From assembly GCF_024714495.1 (NCBI RefSeq), contig NZ_JAMZMJ010000001.1, positions 434,001 through 498,000 of the forward strand: a stretch of 64,000 bases of DNA. The letters are read 5' to 3'. This DNA is from Marinoscillum pacificum (GTDB taxonomy: Bacteria > Bacteroidota > Bacteroidia > Cytophagales > Cyclobacteriaceae). Both the position numbers and the translations under genes were made by a program. This document shows positions 63,922 to 64,000 of this stretch, one piece after another (position 1 is the stretch's first letter; every line of letters begins with the position of its first letter). The notes below the pieces were generated by a model that saw only the letters and a list, made by a program, of their open reading frames with translations, ran no database searches and had not been told where the DNA came from.

Positions 63922-63985
63922 TGTCTATTGTCTATTGTCTATTGTCTATTGTCTATTGTCTATTGTCTATTGTCTATTGTCTATT
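63922..63985. repeat. 7-bp tandem repeat (TCTATTG), about nine copies
   Basis: Eight perfect copies of TCTATTG run from 63924 to 63979, with TG before and TCTATT after (64 bp in all). The array lies 14 bp upstream of the YdeI-like start codon, in the leader or promoter. It is a simple-sequence repeat, so its length may vary between isolates and may be wrong in assemblies. Confidence 0.95.
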
Positions 63986-64000
63986 TAATCATTCAACCCT

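Noticed and set aside
63922-63985. CRISPR array
   Set aside because: The units are 7 bp with no spacers; it is a simple tandem repeat.

Overview
The window reads as chromosomal DNA from an AT-rich, probably marine and gliding member of the Bacteroidota, most like the Cytophagales. The reasons are: two enzymes with type IX secretion sorting tails, two TonB-receptor/DUF4249 lipoprotein gene sets, many signal-peptide lipoproteins, two-component regulator propeller and Rcp1-like signalling proteins, a good TTG-N19-TAnnTTTG promoter before sodA, and an almost total lack of Shine-Dalgarno sequences. No rRNA, tRNA, CRISPR, phage or transposase gene was found. The species cannot be named from the sequence alone.

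Layout. 1-4572: start of an M16 peptidase, a SiaC-like small protein, a SufR-like Fe-S regulator divergent from a superoxide dismutase gene, then a redox operon (FMN reductase, thioredoxin-reductase-like ferredoxin reductase, 2Fe-2S ferredoxin) closed by a perfect terminator. 4755-11387: a thioredoxin-fold protein, then an AraC-regulator neighbourhood (cupin, acetyltransferase, alpha/beta hydrolase, AraC, SDR) whose promoters share CAAACC half-sites 21 bp apart, and a DUF808 membrane protein. 11421-20089: signal transduction (propeller histidine kinase, lone membrane domain, and a three-gene kinase/receiver/receiver-ATPase operon). 20568-27209: secreted proteins and lipoproteins, including one lipoprotein gene cut by an in-frame TGA. 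27210-31061: the most unusual stretch. Two secreted-protein genes here are each broken once, and are separated by large palindromic or GC-rich spacers that look like integron-type cassette boundaries. They lie beside a coiled-coil/TPR membrane protein with a 28-bp palindrome in its upstream region.

31164-40330: a quinone-oxidoreductase-like enzyme, a likely seven-gene operon led by a TonB receptor and a DUF4249 lipoprotein, and a GntR/ABC-transporter operon. 40488-47232: a 43-residue membrane protein with a rare strong Shine-Dalgarno, and a second TonB-receptor operon with two DUF4249 paralogues and an MG2/plug-like protein. 47290-50272: PAS kinase plus receiver. 50561-54471: two beta-1,3-glucan-active enzymes (GH16, GH64) that share beta/gamma-crystallin, CBM6 and sorting modules. 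54474-63985: AlkB-like oxygenase, MtfA-like peptidase with a SEC-C tail, oxidoreductase, lipoprotein, a chemotaxis receptor without che genes, membrane proteins, and a 7-bp tandem repeat directly upstream of a YdeI-like gene.

Functionally the window combines outer-membrane uptake and secreted polysaccharide degradation with oxidative-stress and redox genes and a dense set of sensory proteins. The best candidates for something undescribed are the cassette-like region (27489-29107), the AraC operator series (6746-9653) and the 43-residue protein (40488-40619).
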